From: Halorubrum amylolyticum
Lineage (GTDB): Archaea > Halobacteriota > Halobacteria > Halobacteriales > Haloferacaceae
Direction: 5' to 3'
Assembly: GCF_004114995.1 (NCBI RefSeq)
Contig: NZ_SDJP01000004.1
Location: 1 to 64,000 of the forward strand
DNA: 64,000 nucleotides
Position numbers and translations under genes: made by a program. This document shows positions 57,902-64,000 of the stretch, in pieces. The first letter of the stretch is position 1. Each line of letters opens with the position of its first letter. Below the pieces are notes generated by a model. That model was not told the origin of the DNA. It did no database searches and saw only the letters and a program-made list of their open reading frames with translations.

Positions 57902-58499
57902 ATGAGTGAGGATCCGGTCACTGTCGACGAACTCGTCGAGAAAGCCGACGAGTATCTGCACGAAGCCTCACCCACACCGGAAGAATACGAAGCGCTGAAA
58001 CAGAGTGTTGCGGAGCTCACGCCGATCTTCTCAGCTGAGAATTCGTACTTTGTCCTCGGCAGCTACGGGAAACCCGAAATCCGTCCTCTCCAGCTCGTAA
58101 AAGATCGCCTCAACCGACAGCCCGGTGCGTACGCGTTCCTGATGATCGACATTCGAAGCGAGTGGACGAATACCTACCTCAAGTTCCGGCTGCTCGCCGA
58201 TCATACAGACGTCATCCTGGGCGTCACCGAACACGCCCAGGGCTGCTTCCTCGTCGAGCAGGGCTACTTCACAGCCCTTGAGGAGTACTTCGCGAAGACG
58301 CACGTGTTCAAACACGACGTACAATACGATAGATGTGGACGCGATCGACACAAACGTAGCCGTCGAGAGTCCCTACAGTGGAATGCAGACCGCGATCTTC
58401 GAGATGCTCAACGATGCTAGGCGTCTCTGCCGGTGGACGACTGAGGACGACCTCGTCGAGTGTACCGAGGCTCTCGTGAGTGATCAGGAATACCCGTAG
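57902..58499 (+). pseudogene. Frameshifted hypothetical gene
   Basis: ATG 57902 opens MSEDPVTVDELVEKADEYLHEASPTPEEYEALKQ and continues to a well-folded segment (DHTDVILGVTEHAQGCFLVEQGYFTALEEYFAKTHVFKHDVQY) until about 58330, after which this frame becomes Arg/Cys-rich. Another frame then carries the plausible continuation (DVDAIDTNVAVESPYSGMQTAIFEMLNDARRLCRWTTEDDLVECTEALVSD) to the stop at 58499. One indel near 58315-58335 explains this. The function is unknown; a sequencing error is the alternative. Confidence 0.6.
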
Positions 58500-58953
58500 A
58501 CAGAGACGAATCGGTTACTCCCACCCCCGACGTTTCTGTCGTTTCTCCACGAAATCCTGTTCACCGATGGCCCAGACAACGAATGAACTCGAACAGGAAG
58601 ACATCCCCCGTTTTCGAGTAGTAAGTGCGGGGTGAATCCGTGCAAGATTGGGTCTTCGAACCACGAACCCTTACGCGATAAGTAGCCCACTGAAGAGCGA
58701 TTGCAAATGCTCGTAAATGAAATTTCGTTTAAATGCTGTCAGACACTCCACTATTGCCAGTAAAATCGGAGGACAAGACGCTATTTGATGAAATTGGCAA
58801 CGGTGGTCCTGATAGTAACTAGTCGGATTGATTAGAACAAGGAAGTTACTGGCAACACCGGAGAGGGTACTGGAGAAACTGGCACTGACGGTTGCGCGGT
58901 TACTGGCAAAAGTGGAGAGGGTATTGGCAGTACTGGTGTTGGCGGTTGAGAAG
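58500..58953. other. Intergenic region with origin-box-like repeats at the 3' side of orc1/cdc6
   Basis: No gene is convincing. It holds TTGCCAGTAA (58754-58763), TTACTGGCAA (58846-58855 and 58900-58909), and degenerate copies at 58793, 58876 and 58921. The same boxes recur at 60330-60580, upstream of the initiator gene. Confidence 0.7.
58745..58935. repeat. Origin-box-like repeat cluster A
   Basis: ACTCCACTATTGCCAGTAA (58745-58763, reverse) and TTACTGGCAA with a following (T/C)GGAGAGGG at 58846-58867 and 58900-58921, plus weaker copies. The consensus is TTACTGGCAA, 2-4 nt, TGGAG. Confidence 0.8.
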
Positions 58954-60210
58954 TCACTCCAGAACCCGATGCCGCTTGGCAGTTTCACGAATGTCGTTGA
59001 GCTCACCTAGTTCGCTCTCGAGTGCGTCGAGGGCCGACGACAGAGAGACATCAAGCTCGTATTCGTTGTAGTTCCCGCGTCCACTCGACGAGTCGACCAA
59101 CCGTAAGATCCCGTGGAGGCTCAAATCCGACAGGTGGTCGTGTACTCGCCTGCGTTTCAGTGGTTCACTGCCGTGATTACGAAGAACCTCTCGATAGCGC
59201 TCATAGATCAGTTTCGTCCGTTCGGGTGTTTCTCCCTCTGCCGCTAGCTGACAGACAGTCAGCAATACATATTGCCCCTGCCGGGTCAACGAATGCATCC
59301 CTTCGACAACCTGTTGTCGTTGGATCTGATGCTCGGCCTCCCGAACGTGGTCTTCGGTGATTTTCGCCTCTCCACCCGCCATCGCGTCGTTCTCGGCGAT
59401 ATCAGCTGCTTTCCGGAGTAACCGTAATGCCTGCCGAGCAGATCCCGAGTCCTGTGCAGAGAATGCTGCGCACAATGGGATTACATCTGATTCGAGGACA
59501 TCGTCGTAGAGCGCGATATCGGCTCGGTGCTTGAGAATATTCTGCAGTTCAGTCGCGTCGTACGGAGGGAACAAGATTTCCTCTTCGCAGAGAGTGTCCT
59601 TGACTTTCGGAGAGAGGTTTTCTCGGAACTTGAAGTCGTTCGAGATGCCGACCACACCGATTTTCACATCGAGATCCAATTGCGAGCGTGCTCGTGGAAG
59701 CTCGTACAGAATATCGTCATCCGAGCCGATGTTATCGATCTCGTCCAGAACCACGAGAATAGTCCCACCGATCGACTCAAGGTCGTTGTAGAGTTCGTTG
59801 AAGATGCGTTTTTGTTGATACCCGGTTTCGCTCATCGGTTCGCGCGAAGACGAGACTGTGGTGAGAGGGTGAGAAGGAGAGCGAATCTCGTTCACGAGAT
59901 TGACCGCTACCTGATAGGATGTGGTGCAGCCAGTACAGTTGAGTTCAATAACGTTGAGATCGACGTCGTCGTACTCTCCGGCGGATTCTTGCAGCTCCTC
60001 AAGAAGATCGTGCGTAGCAGCTGTCTTCCCGACGCCGGTAACGCCATAGAGAAAGACGTTGTTCGGTTGCCAGCCCTGAATGACGGGACGGAGAGCGGCC
60101 GCATATTCGTCGAGTTCTTCGTCCCGCTCCTCGAGTGTCTCTGGCTGGTAATCATCCCGGAGGACGTCTTTGTCTTGGATGATGAACGATTCTCGATTGA
60201 ATCGGCCCAT
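58954..60210 (-). CDS. Orc1/Cdc6 replication initiator 1
   Basis: 418 residues from ATG 60210 (MGRFNRESFIIQDKDVLRDDYQPETLEERDEELDEYAAALRPVIQG). AAA+ ATPase: Walker A FLYGVTGVGKTA, Walker B ILVVLDEIDNIG, sensor 1 VGISNDFKF and the sensor 2 region SARQALRLLRKAADIA. A C-terminal winged helix (SLTRQGQYVLLTVCQLAAEGETPERTKLIYERYREV...) binds origin boxes. It recognises the origin and loads MCM. An upstream TTG was rejected as start. Origin-like repeats lie on both sides of the gene, so it probably fires the adjacent origin. Confidence 0.9.
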   Translation of the reverse strand: MGRFNRESFIIQDKDVLRDDYQPETLEERDEELDEYAAALRPVIQGWQPNNVFLYGVTGVGKTAATHDLLEELQESAGEYDDVDLNVIELNCTGCTTSYQVAVNLVNEIRSPSHPLTTVSSSREPMSETGYQQKRIFNELYNDLESIGGTILVVLDEIDNIGSDDDILYELPRARSQLDLDVKIGVVGISNDFKFRENLSPKVKDTLCEEEILFPPYDATELQNILKHRADIALYDDVLESDVIPLCAAFSAQDSGSARQALRLLRKAADIAENDAMAGGEAKITEDHVREAEHQIQRQQVVEGMHSLTRQGQYVLLTVCQLAAEGETPERTKLIYERYREVLRNHGSEPLKRRRVHDHLSDLSLHGILRLVDSSSGRGNYNEYELDVSLSSALDALESELGELNDIRETAKRHRVLE

Positions 60211-60847
60211 AGGCGGACTCAAGACGAAGAACCATCATAAAACCATGGGTTCCAGTATCACCACTAACCCACCACTCGAACCAATTATGCCAGTGTCGCA
60301 TCCACTTATAAAACACACACACTCCACTATTGCCAGTAAACCTTTGCAACAACTGGAGGGGGTCAACGACCCCCTCTCTAATTAGCGATACTCTTAATAC
60401 ATTGTACGTTAAACCATACCCGCACTAACGAAAACTCCACTAGTTGTAGTAGGTTTAGATAACAGTAACTAGACTAGAGACGTGACAGTTTCTGCCCTCC
60501 CGTCCATTCTCCCCTCGTTACTGGCAATGGTGGAGTGAGAGAGGTACTTAAACGACGGTATTATTGGCAATACTGGCAACTCTGGTCGCCCTCTCCCTGC
60601 TACCATCGTTGCCTGGCCGATATTCCAGTCGAAATCTACCCTTCCCGACACCAGTCGATGATGACCGTGGACCTCTTTCGGTTAACCAACAAATCGTATG
60701 TATTAACCGTCTGTTGGTTAACTGCTCATGGCCTATGCTCGATTCGCAGTCGGCACTCAGTACTAGTATCCCGTGATTTCGGCGTTTCGCGATTCCGCAA
60801 GGGTTCGCTTGATTGCCGCTCGATCTCACCCAATCGGAGACAGGATA
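60211..60847. other. Candidate replication origin between two orc1/cdc6 genes
   Basis: Inverted origin boxes flank an AT-rich stretch: ACTCCACTATTGCCAGTAA reverse at 60321-60339 and TTACTGGCAATGGTGGAGT forward at 60518-60536, with ATACTGGCAAC at about 60570-60580. Between them lie about 180 bp including CTAATTAGCGATACTCTTAA. GGGGGTCAACGACCCCC (near 60358-60375) is a palindrome next to the left box. No gene is convincing here; the 40-bp inverted repeat copy 10 lies at 60682-60721. Confidence 0.75.
60682..60721. repeat. 40-bp inverted repeat, copy 10
   Basis: TTAACCAACA 60682-60691 and TGTTGGTTAA 60712-60721, spacer 20 nt. It lies between the candidate origin and the 3' end of the second initiator gene. 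Confidence 0.9.
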
Positions 60848-61876
60848 TTACTGCATCGGCGACGCAGCTTCCGAACCGACGAGTGAGTACTCCCGGTCCC
60901 GGCTCGTGCCTTCCGCATCGACGAGGTTGTACTGGACCATCTTGGAGAGATACGTCCGCACTGTCCGTTTTGTCCGAGGATCGTCGACCTTCTCGGTATA
61001 GTGGTCGTGAATCTCGCTCGGCCCGAGTGGCTCGTGATCGCGAACAATGTTGTAAACGACGCGCTGGTGTGGCGTGAGTGAATCGATGCTCTTCTGCTTA
61101 ATCTGGGCCCGGGCATCCTCGGCGGCGTCCAGGAGAATATTGTCGGTGATGCGCTCGTGGTTCTCGCGATCGGCCTTGCCGGCGGCCGTTCGGAGGATGC
61201 CGATTGCGAGGCGGGCGTCGCCGGCGGCCGCGTCGGCGATCCGGTAGAGCTGGTCGTCGGTGATGACGTCCTCGTCGAGCCCCCACTTTGCCCGAGCACT
61301 CAGGATGTCGTACAGCTGCTCGTCGTGGTACTTGTCCATCCGGACGTGCTCGCTGGAGCGCAGTCGGCTCACGAGGCGGTCGTCGACGCGGCTGAACAGC
61401 TCCTCTTCCTTGTTCGCGATGCAGATGATTGCGAACTGCGGGAGGCTGTGGAGGTCGTAGATGACGCTGGGGTCTTCGAGCTGGTCGACCTCATCGAGGA
61501 TGACGACGGTTCGCGGGCCGTCATGCTGCTGGAGGCGATCAACGAGTTCGTCGTGCGGCGTCGACTGCCGGTGGATGTCGATGGTCGCGCCGAGGTCGTC
61601 GAGGATCTGGTAGAGCGTGCGGAACCGGGTGTAGTTGCGCCAGCAGTTGACGTAGATGGCCTCGACGTCGAGGACCTCTTCACGTAGTCGTTCCGTGACG
61701 AATTTCGAGATGCACGTCTTCCCCGTCCCGCTGGGTCCGGTGACGATAGCTGTGTCGGCTGGTTCTCCGTTCGTGATGGGCTCGAGGACGCTAGAGAGGT
61801 GGTTGACTTCGGCGTCGCGATGCTCAACTTCCCGAGGGACGAACCCGGCGCGGAGAACGCGAGCATCGCGGATCAT
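60848..61876 (-). CDS. Orc1/Cdc6 replication initiator 2
   Basis: 342 residues from ATG 61876 (MIRDARVLRAGFVPREVEHRDAEVNHLSSVLEPI). Walker A IVTGPSGTGKTC, Walker B TVVILDEVDQLED, sensor 1 FAIICIANKEEEL, SDARLAIGILRTAAGKA-type sensor 2 region (GDARLAIGILRTAAGKA) and a C-terminal winged helix (SLTPHQRVVYNIVRDHEPLGPSEIHDHYTEKVDDPRTKRTVRTYLSKMVQYNLVDAEG). It is a typical haloarchaeal Orc1/Cdc6, shorter than initiator 1. Two diverged initiators beside one origin are common on haloarchaeal replicons; the division of labour is not visible. Confidence 0.9.
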   Translation of the reverse strand: MIRDARVLRAGFVPREVEHRDAEVNHLSSVLEPITNGEPADTAIVTGPSGTGKTCISKFVTERLREEVLDVEAIYVNCWRNYTRFRTLYQILDDLGATIDIHRQSTPHDELVDRLQQHDGPRTVVILDEVDQLEDPSVIYDLHSLPQFAIICIANKEEELFSRVDDRLVSRLRSSEHVRMDKYHDEQLYDILSARAKWGLDEDVITDDQLYRIADAAAGDARLAIGILRTAAGKADRENHERITDNILLDAAEDARAQIKQKSIDSLTPHQRVVYNIVRDHEPLGPSEIHDHYTEKVDDPRTKRTVRTYLSKMVQYNLVDAEGTSRDREYSLVGSEAASPMQ

Positions 61877-62163
61877 CTTTGCTTGATAGACTGGTTTTCT
61901 GGCTAGTACTAAAAACGTGACTGGGGTATTTCCGGAAACGATTCAGTTAGTCCCGTTCCATCTGTGATTCTCCCCGAGCTGTAACGCGATTCATTTTGTG
62001 GAAAACACAGGCTTCCGGGAACTTCCGGAATTACGTTTGAACGATACCATAGAGTAGCCGGAGATCGCGCCACTGGACATCTGCTTTTGTTCTATCCTCC
62101 AGTTGAACACGATAGGTGTCCTCTGTGACAACTGATTTTTACCTCGGTTGTATTGGACAGGGT
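61877..62163. other. Divergent intergenic region with TTCCGGAA palindromes
   Basis: TTTCCGGAAA (61929-61938) and TTCCGGAA (62023-62030, preceded by TTCCGGGAA) occur upstream of the second initiator gene. TTTTTACC near 62135-62142 is the likely TATA box of the + strand membrane protein at 62164. Nothing else is recognised. Confidence 0.5.
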
Positions 62164-63144
62164 ATGGTCAATCCCCGTGCACCCCGGGTTTTTAATCTAT
62201 ACGACATTATCGGCGTCTTCTTGCCCGGGGCGACTCTGCTGTTCGGGATTCTAGTTCTCTTTCCGGATCCACCTGTTCCCTCTGCTATCTGGGAGTACCT
62301 GTTCTACCTGATCGTAGCGTTTTCGCTGGGCCATATTGCCCAGGCGTATTCTTCTTCGGCCATGGGTGAGCTGAAGGTATTTGAGAACACGATGGATGAG
62401 ACTAGAAACGTCTTAGTAGACGATGATGAGGATGATAATGATACTGGGGAAGGAGATGAGGGTAGTGGTGATGGTGAGGGGAACAATAAAGAAGAGTCGC
62501 CAGATGATCAGGACGACGAAGATACTGGTGGAGAGGATGACGATTCTGGGCTTAGAGAACGTTTTTCGAACTCCTATTGGGGACACCGGATTCTGCTTTT
62601 TATATTGTACCCGTTAATCGGCCCGGTTGTGTGGTTGTGGTGGTCCCCGAATGATGATGAGGTGGAAGAGCTTCTGCATGCAAATCTTGTCTGGAAAAAT
62701 CTAAGACAAACCTATGATTTAGATGTCGGGATAGACCGATATGAGGATCTGCAGCAGATGATTTCAAGCCGGGTTGACGATCCGAGGTCGCCTGTACGGT
62801 CGTATCGTTTTCAGGCTATCAGAAATTTCCACCGTGGTATGTGGGTTTCTGCCTGGTTTGTCTGGCTATTCATCGTCGCTTATGAAATTGGTGCGTTTAT
62901 TCCTCTTAACGGGTGGCCTTACCGTGGTCTATTTTGTTTTGGAAGTGTAGAAATCTGTTCTCCTTTCATAATCGAATCTTATCCTACTGTGGGGATTTTC
63001 TCCTTGTTACTGGCTGTACTGTTTGTATCTTGGAGATTGACTGTTTACTACGAACGAGTCTTTATTCGGTATCTTATCACGGATTATTTCGTGGCTATCC
63101 AGAACCAGGATACGGGTGAAGTTGGGAGCGGTAATGGAGGCTGA
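62164..63144 (+). CDS. Membrane protein with acidic linker, unknown function
   Basis: 326 residues. Two helices at the start (YDIIGVFLPGATLLFGILVLF; YLFYLIVAFSLGHIAQAYS), a long Asp/Glu/Gly linker (~residues 85-135), a further hydrophobic segment (ILLFILYPLIGPVVWLWW) and C-terminal helices (WVSAWFVWLFIVAYEIGAFI; VGIFSLLLAVLFVSWRLTVYY). The base composition and codon use are more AT-rich than the rest of the window, which suggests a separate origin. ATG 62164 lies ~25 nt after TTTTTACC, so a leaderless start. The topology recalls membrane effectors of defence islands, but no domain is recognised. Confidence 0.65.
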   Translation: MVNPRAPRVFNLYDIIGVFLPGATLLFGILVLFPDPPVPSAIWEYLFYLIVAFSLGHIAQAYSSSAMGELKVFENTMDETRNVLVDDDEDDNDTGEGDEGSGDGEGNNKEESPDDQDDEDTGGEDDDSGLRERFSNSYWGHRILLFILYPLIGPVVWLWWSPNDDEVEELLHANLVWKNLRQTYDLDVGIDRYEDLQQMISSRVDDPRSPVRSYRFQAIRNFHRGMWVSAWFVWLFIVAYEIGAFIPLNGWPYRGLFCFGSVEICSPFIIESYPTVGIFSLLLAVLFVSWRLTVYYERVFIRYLITDYFVAIQNQDTGEVGSGNGG

Positions 63145-63347
63145 CCTAACTTTTGATGCGGAATAAAATACGGATCGACCTTATGTGTAGCACATTGTTG
63201 ATGGGAGGCTGTCTTGCGATTTCTTGGTGAGCCGGGTAAATTGAGAACGTACGACTCAGCAGCTCTGACGTCTACCTACTTAATAAGGTCCAAAGGCACA
63301 GTATCAACAACCTCCTACAGAAGAGCGTACGGATGAAATAGAGAGCC
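63145..63347. other. Intergenic region, no gene seen
   Basis: Moderately AT-rich DNA with no convincing reading frame. CTACTTAATAAGG (about 63276-63288) could be a TATA box but no start codon with a gene follows on the + strand. Confidence 0.4.
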
Positions 63348-63617
63348 TTAGTCGTCAGCAGGCATTGCAGTACGACCGTCTTCCTCCTCTTCTCGCTGAA
63401 TCTCGACGCACTGCCAAGCGGTGTTTCGCTCGTTCATACTTTCAAGAGTCGCTGTGATCTTTTCACCCTCGTTCAGGCTTTCCAACTCATCTTGACAGCC
63501 ATTGTCGAGAGGGATCGCGAACTGGAGACCACGCTTTTCACCTTCTCGTAGTTTTAGCCAGACGTATTCATCATCGAACTCCGCCACGGTGAATTTCTTC
63601 GTGGCTCTTTGGCTCAT
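63348..63617 (-). CDS. Small acidic protein of unknown function
   Basis: 89 residues: MSQRATKKFTVAEFDDEYVWLKLREGEKRGLQFAIPLDNGCQDELESLNEGEKITATLESMNERNTAWQCVEIQREEEED. The order of short strands (TVAEFDDEYVWLKL, KRGLQFAIPL, EKITATLESM, AWQCVEIQ) suggests a small beta-barrel such as an OB or Sm-like fold. The function is unknown. The ATG at 63617 is followed by a well-formed gene; it lies in AT-richer DNA with the membrane protein at 62164. Confidence 0.55.
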   Translation of the reverse strand: MSQRATKKFTVAEFDDEYVWLKLREGEKRGLQFAIPLDNGCQDELESLNEGEKITATLESMNERNTAWQCVEIQREEEEDGRTAMPADD

Positions 63618-64000
63618 TAGTGTGATGTTCGCCCCCGAACAGGATAAATGTTTTCCATCCCTCAGTTGTCAGTTCTGCGCACAACGGTTTTGGGTTTATG
63701 TACTCTGAGATCCAGAACTACCAGCTTCCTGGGGTTTTTCAGGCGTTGCGAGAAACATGATTATTGACTGCTTCGAGATGTATTTGATTACTTATAGTAA
63801 TTCTGGAGGCAGATACGCCGACAGATATAAATGACTTGACTAGTTTAGGAAGTGCCACAACGGCTTTGAAAGGGCTTCAGACGGGCGCGGACAATATTGT
63901 CAAAGTATCATAAATATGAAGATTTACGGAAAGTTATCTTTTTGTCTTTTAACTAAAGAGTGGTGCGGGATACGTGTCAAAGTTAATTTACATCTTTGAA
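63618..64000. other. AT-rich region at the window end, no gene supported
   Basis: Base composition falls clearly below the rest of the window. GACAGATATAAATGAC near 63819-63834 has a TATA-like core. Only very short frames exist (for example a 27-codon frame from 63916), and none shows protein-like character. The region may be upstream of a gene outside the window. Confidence 0.45.

Noticed and set aside
59527..60240. Plus-strand 237-codon frame antisense to initiator 1
   Set aside because: The opposite strand encodes a complete Orc1/Cdc6 with AAA+ motifs; the + frame has no motif of its own.
3516..60721. Reading the repeated 41-bp elements as a CRISPR array
   Set aside because: Copies are kilobases apart with coding DNA between them and the centre of each is unconserved; no cas gene is present.
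63916..63999. 27-codon frame from ATG 63916
   Set aside because: Too short, no promoter spacing that decides it and no recognisable sequence; AT-rich chance frame.
1..64000. tRNA, rRNA, retron or diversity-generating elements
   Set aside because: No cloverleaf-like tRNA, rRNA signature, reverse transcriptase motif or template/variable repeat pair was recognised on reading; a covariance-model scan would be needed to exclude small RNAs.

Overview
This window looks like part of a plasmid, or of an integrated conjugative element, from a halophilic archaeon (class Halobacteria). The DNA is GC-rich and the proteins are strongly acidic. Archaeal information-processing genes are present (one TFB, two Orc1/Cdc6 proteins). 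Many genes belong to families I associate with haloarchaea (HalOD1, PhiH1-repressor-like, DUF7342, DUF6166, DUF6610, DUF6735). No rRNA, tRNA or CRISPR array was seen, and the genus cannot be decided from the sequence alone.

Layout. (a) 1-3.5 kb: tail of a metal P-type ATPase, a Fic gene broken by an in-frame stop, a PadR-like regulator, a small histone-fold-like protein and xseA-xseB. (b) 3.7-17.4 kb: a co-directional conjugation operon, with a small membrane protein, a large surface protein, a Tat lipoprotein, a VirB6-like membrane protein, a VirB3/VirB4-N-like protein, a VirB4 ATPase and a 1437-residue coupling ATPase. A repeat-rich gap and a primase-like protein follow. (c) 17.5-25 kb: toxin-antitoxin and mobile DNA, including a TumE-like toxin gene split by a TnpB insertion sequence, one UPF0175-PIN module, two RHH-PIN modules and small zinc proteins. 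(d) 25-28.4 kb: a membrane histidine kinase between two small HalOD1 proteins, and a peroxiredoxin. (e) 28.4-34.8 kb: a GC-rich non-coding block, an RPA-like ssDNA-binding protein, a TFB and small DUF genes. (f) 34.8-37.2 and 46.3-52 kb: metal and oxidant defence, with a Zn/Cd-type ATPase, a peroxiredoxin, MerA with an HxlR regulator, and a Cu-type ATPase with an ArsR-like regulator and a CopZ-like chaperone. (g) 37.3-46.3 and 52.3-58.5 kb: mostly + strand small accessory genes, many with their own promoter-leader, including DUF6166 and DUF6610 genes, an ArdC-like protein, a SWIM protein, a membrane Mrr-like nuclease and an AbiE-like toxin-antitoxin pair. (h) 58.7-61.9 kb: replication region with two orc1/cdc6 genes and inverted origin boxes around an AT-rich core. 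(i) 62-64 kb: AT-richer DNA with a membrane protein and a small unknown gene.

Two repeated non-coding signals tie the window together. First, ten intergenic copies of a 40-42 bp inverted repeat, TTAACCAAC(A/G)-N20-22-(T/C)GTTGGTTAA, punctuate the modules from 3.5 to 60.7 kb. Second, about fifteen + strand genes start just after a leader made of a T-tract (TATA-like) and a C-tract/G-tract hairpin. Together with an ssDNA-binding protein, an ArdC-like protein and an element-borne TFB, this suggests a coordinated early-expression or leading-region programme of a conjugative element. That interpretation is inference; the repeats themselves are directly visible.
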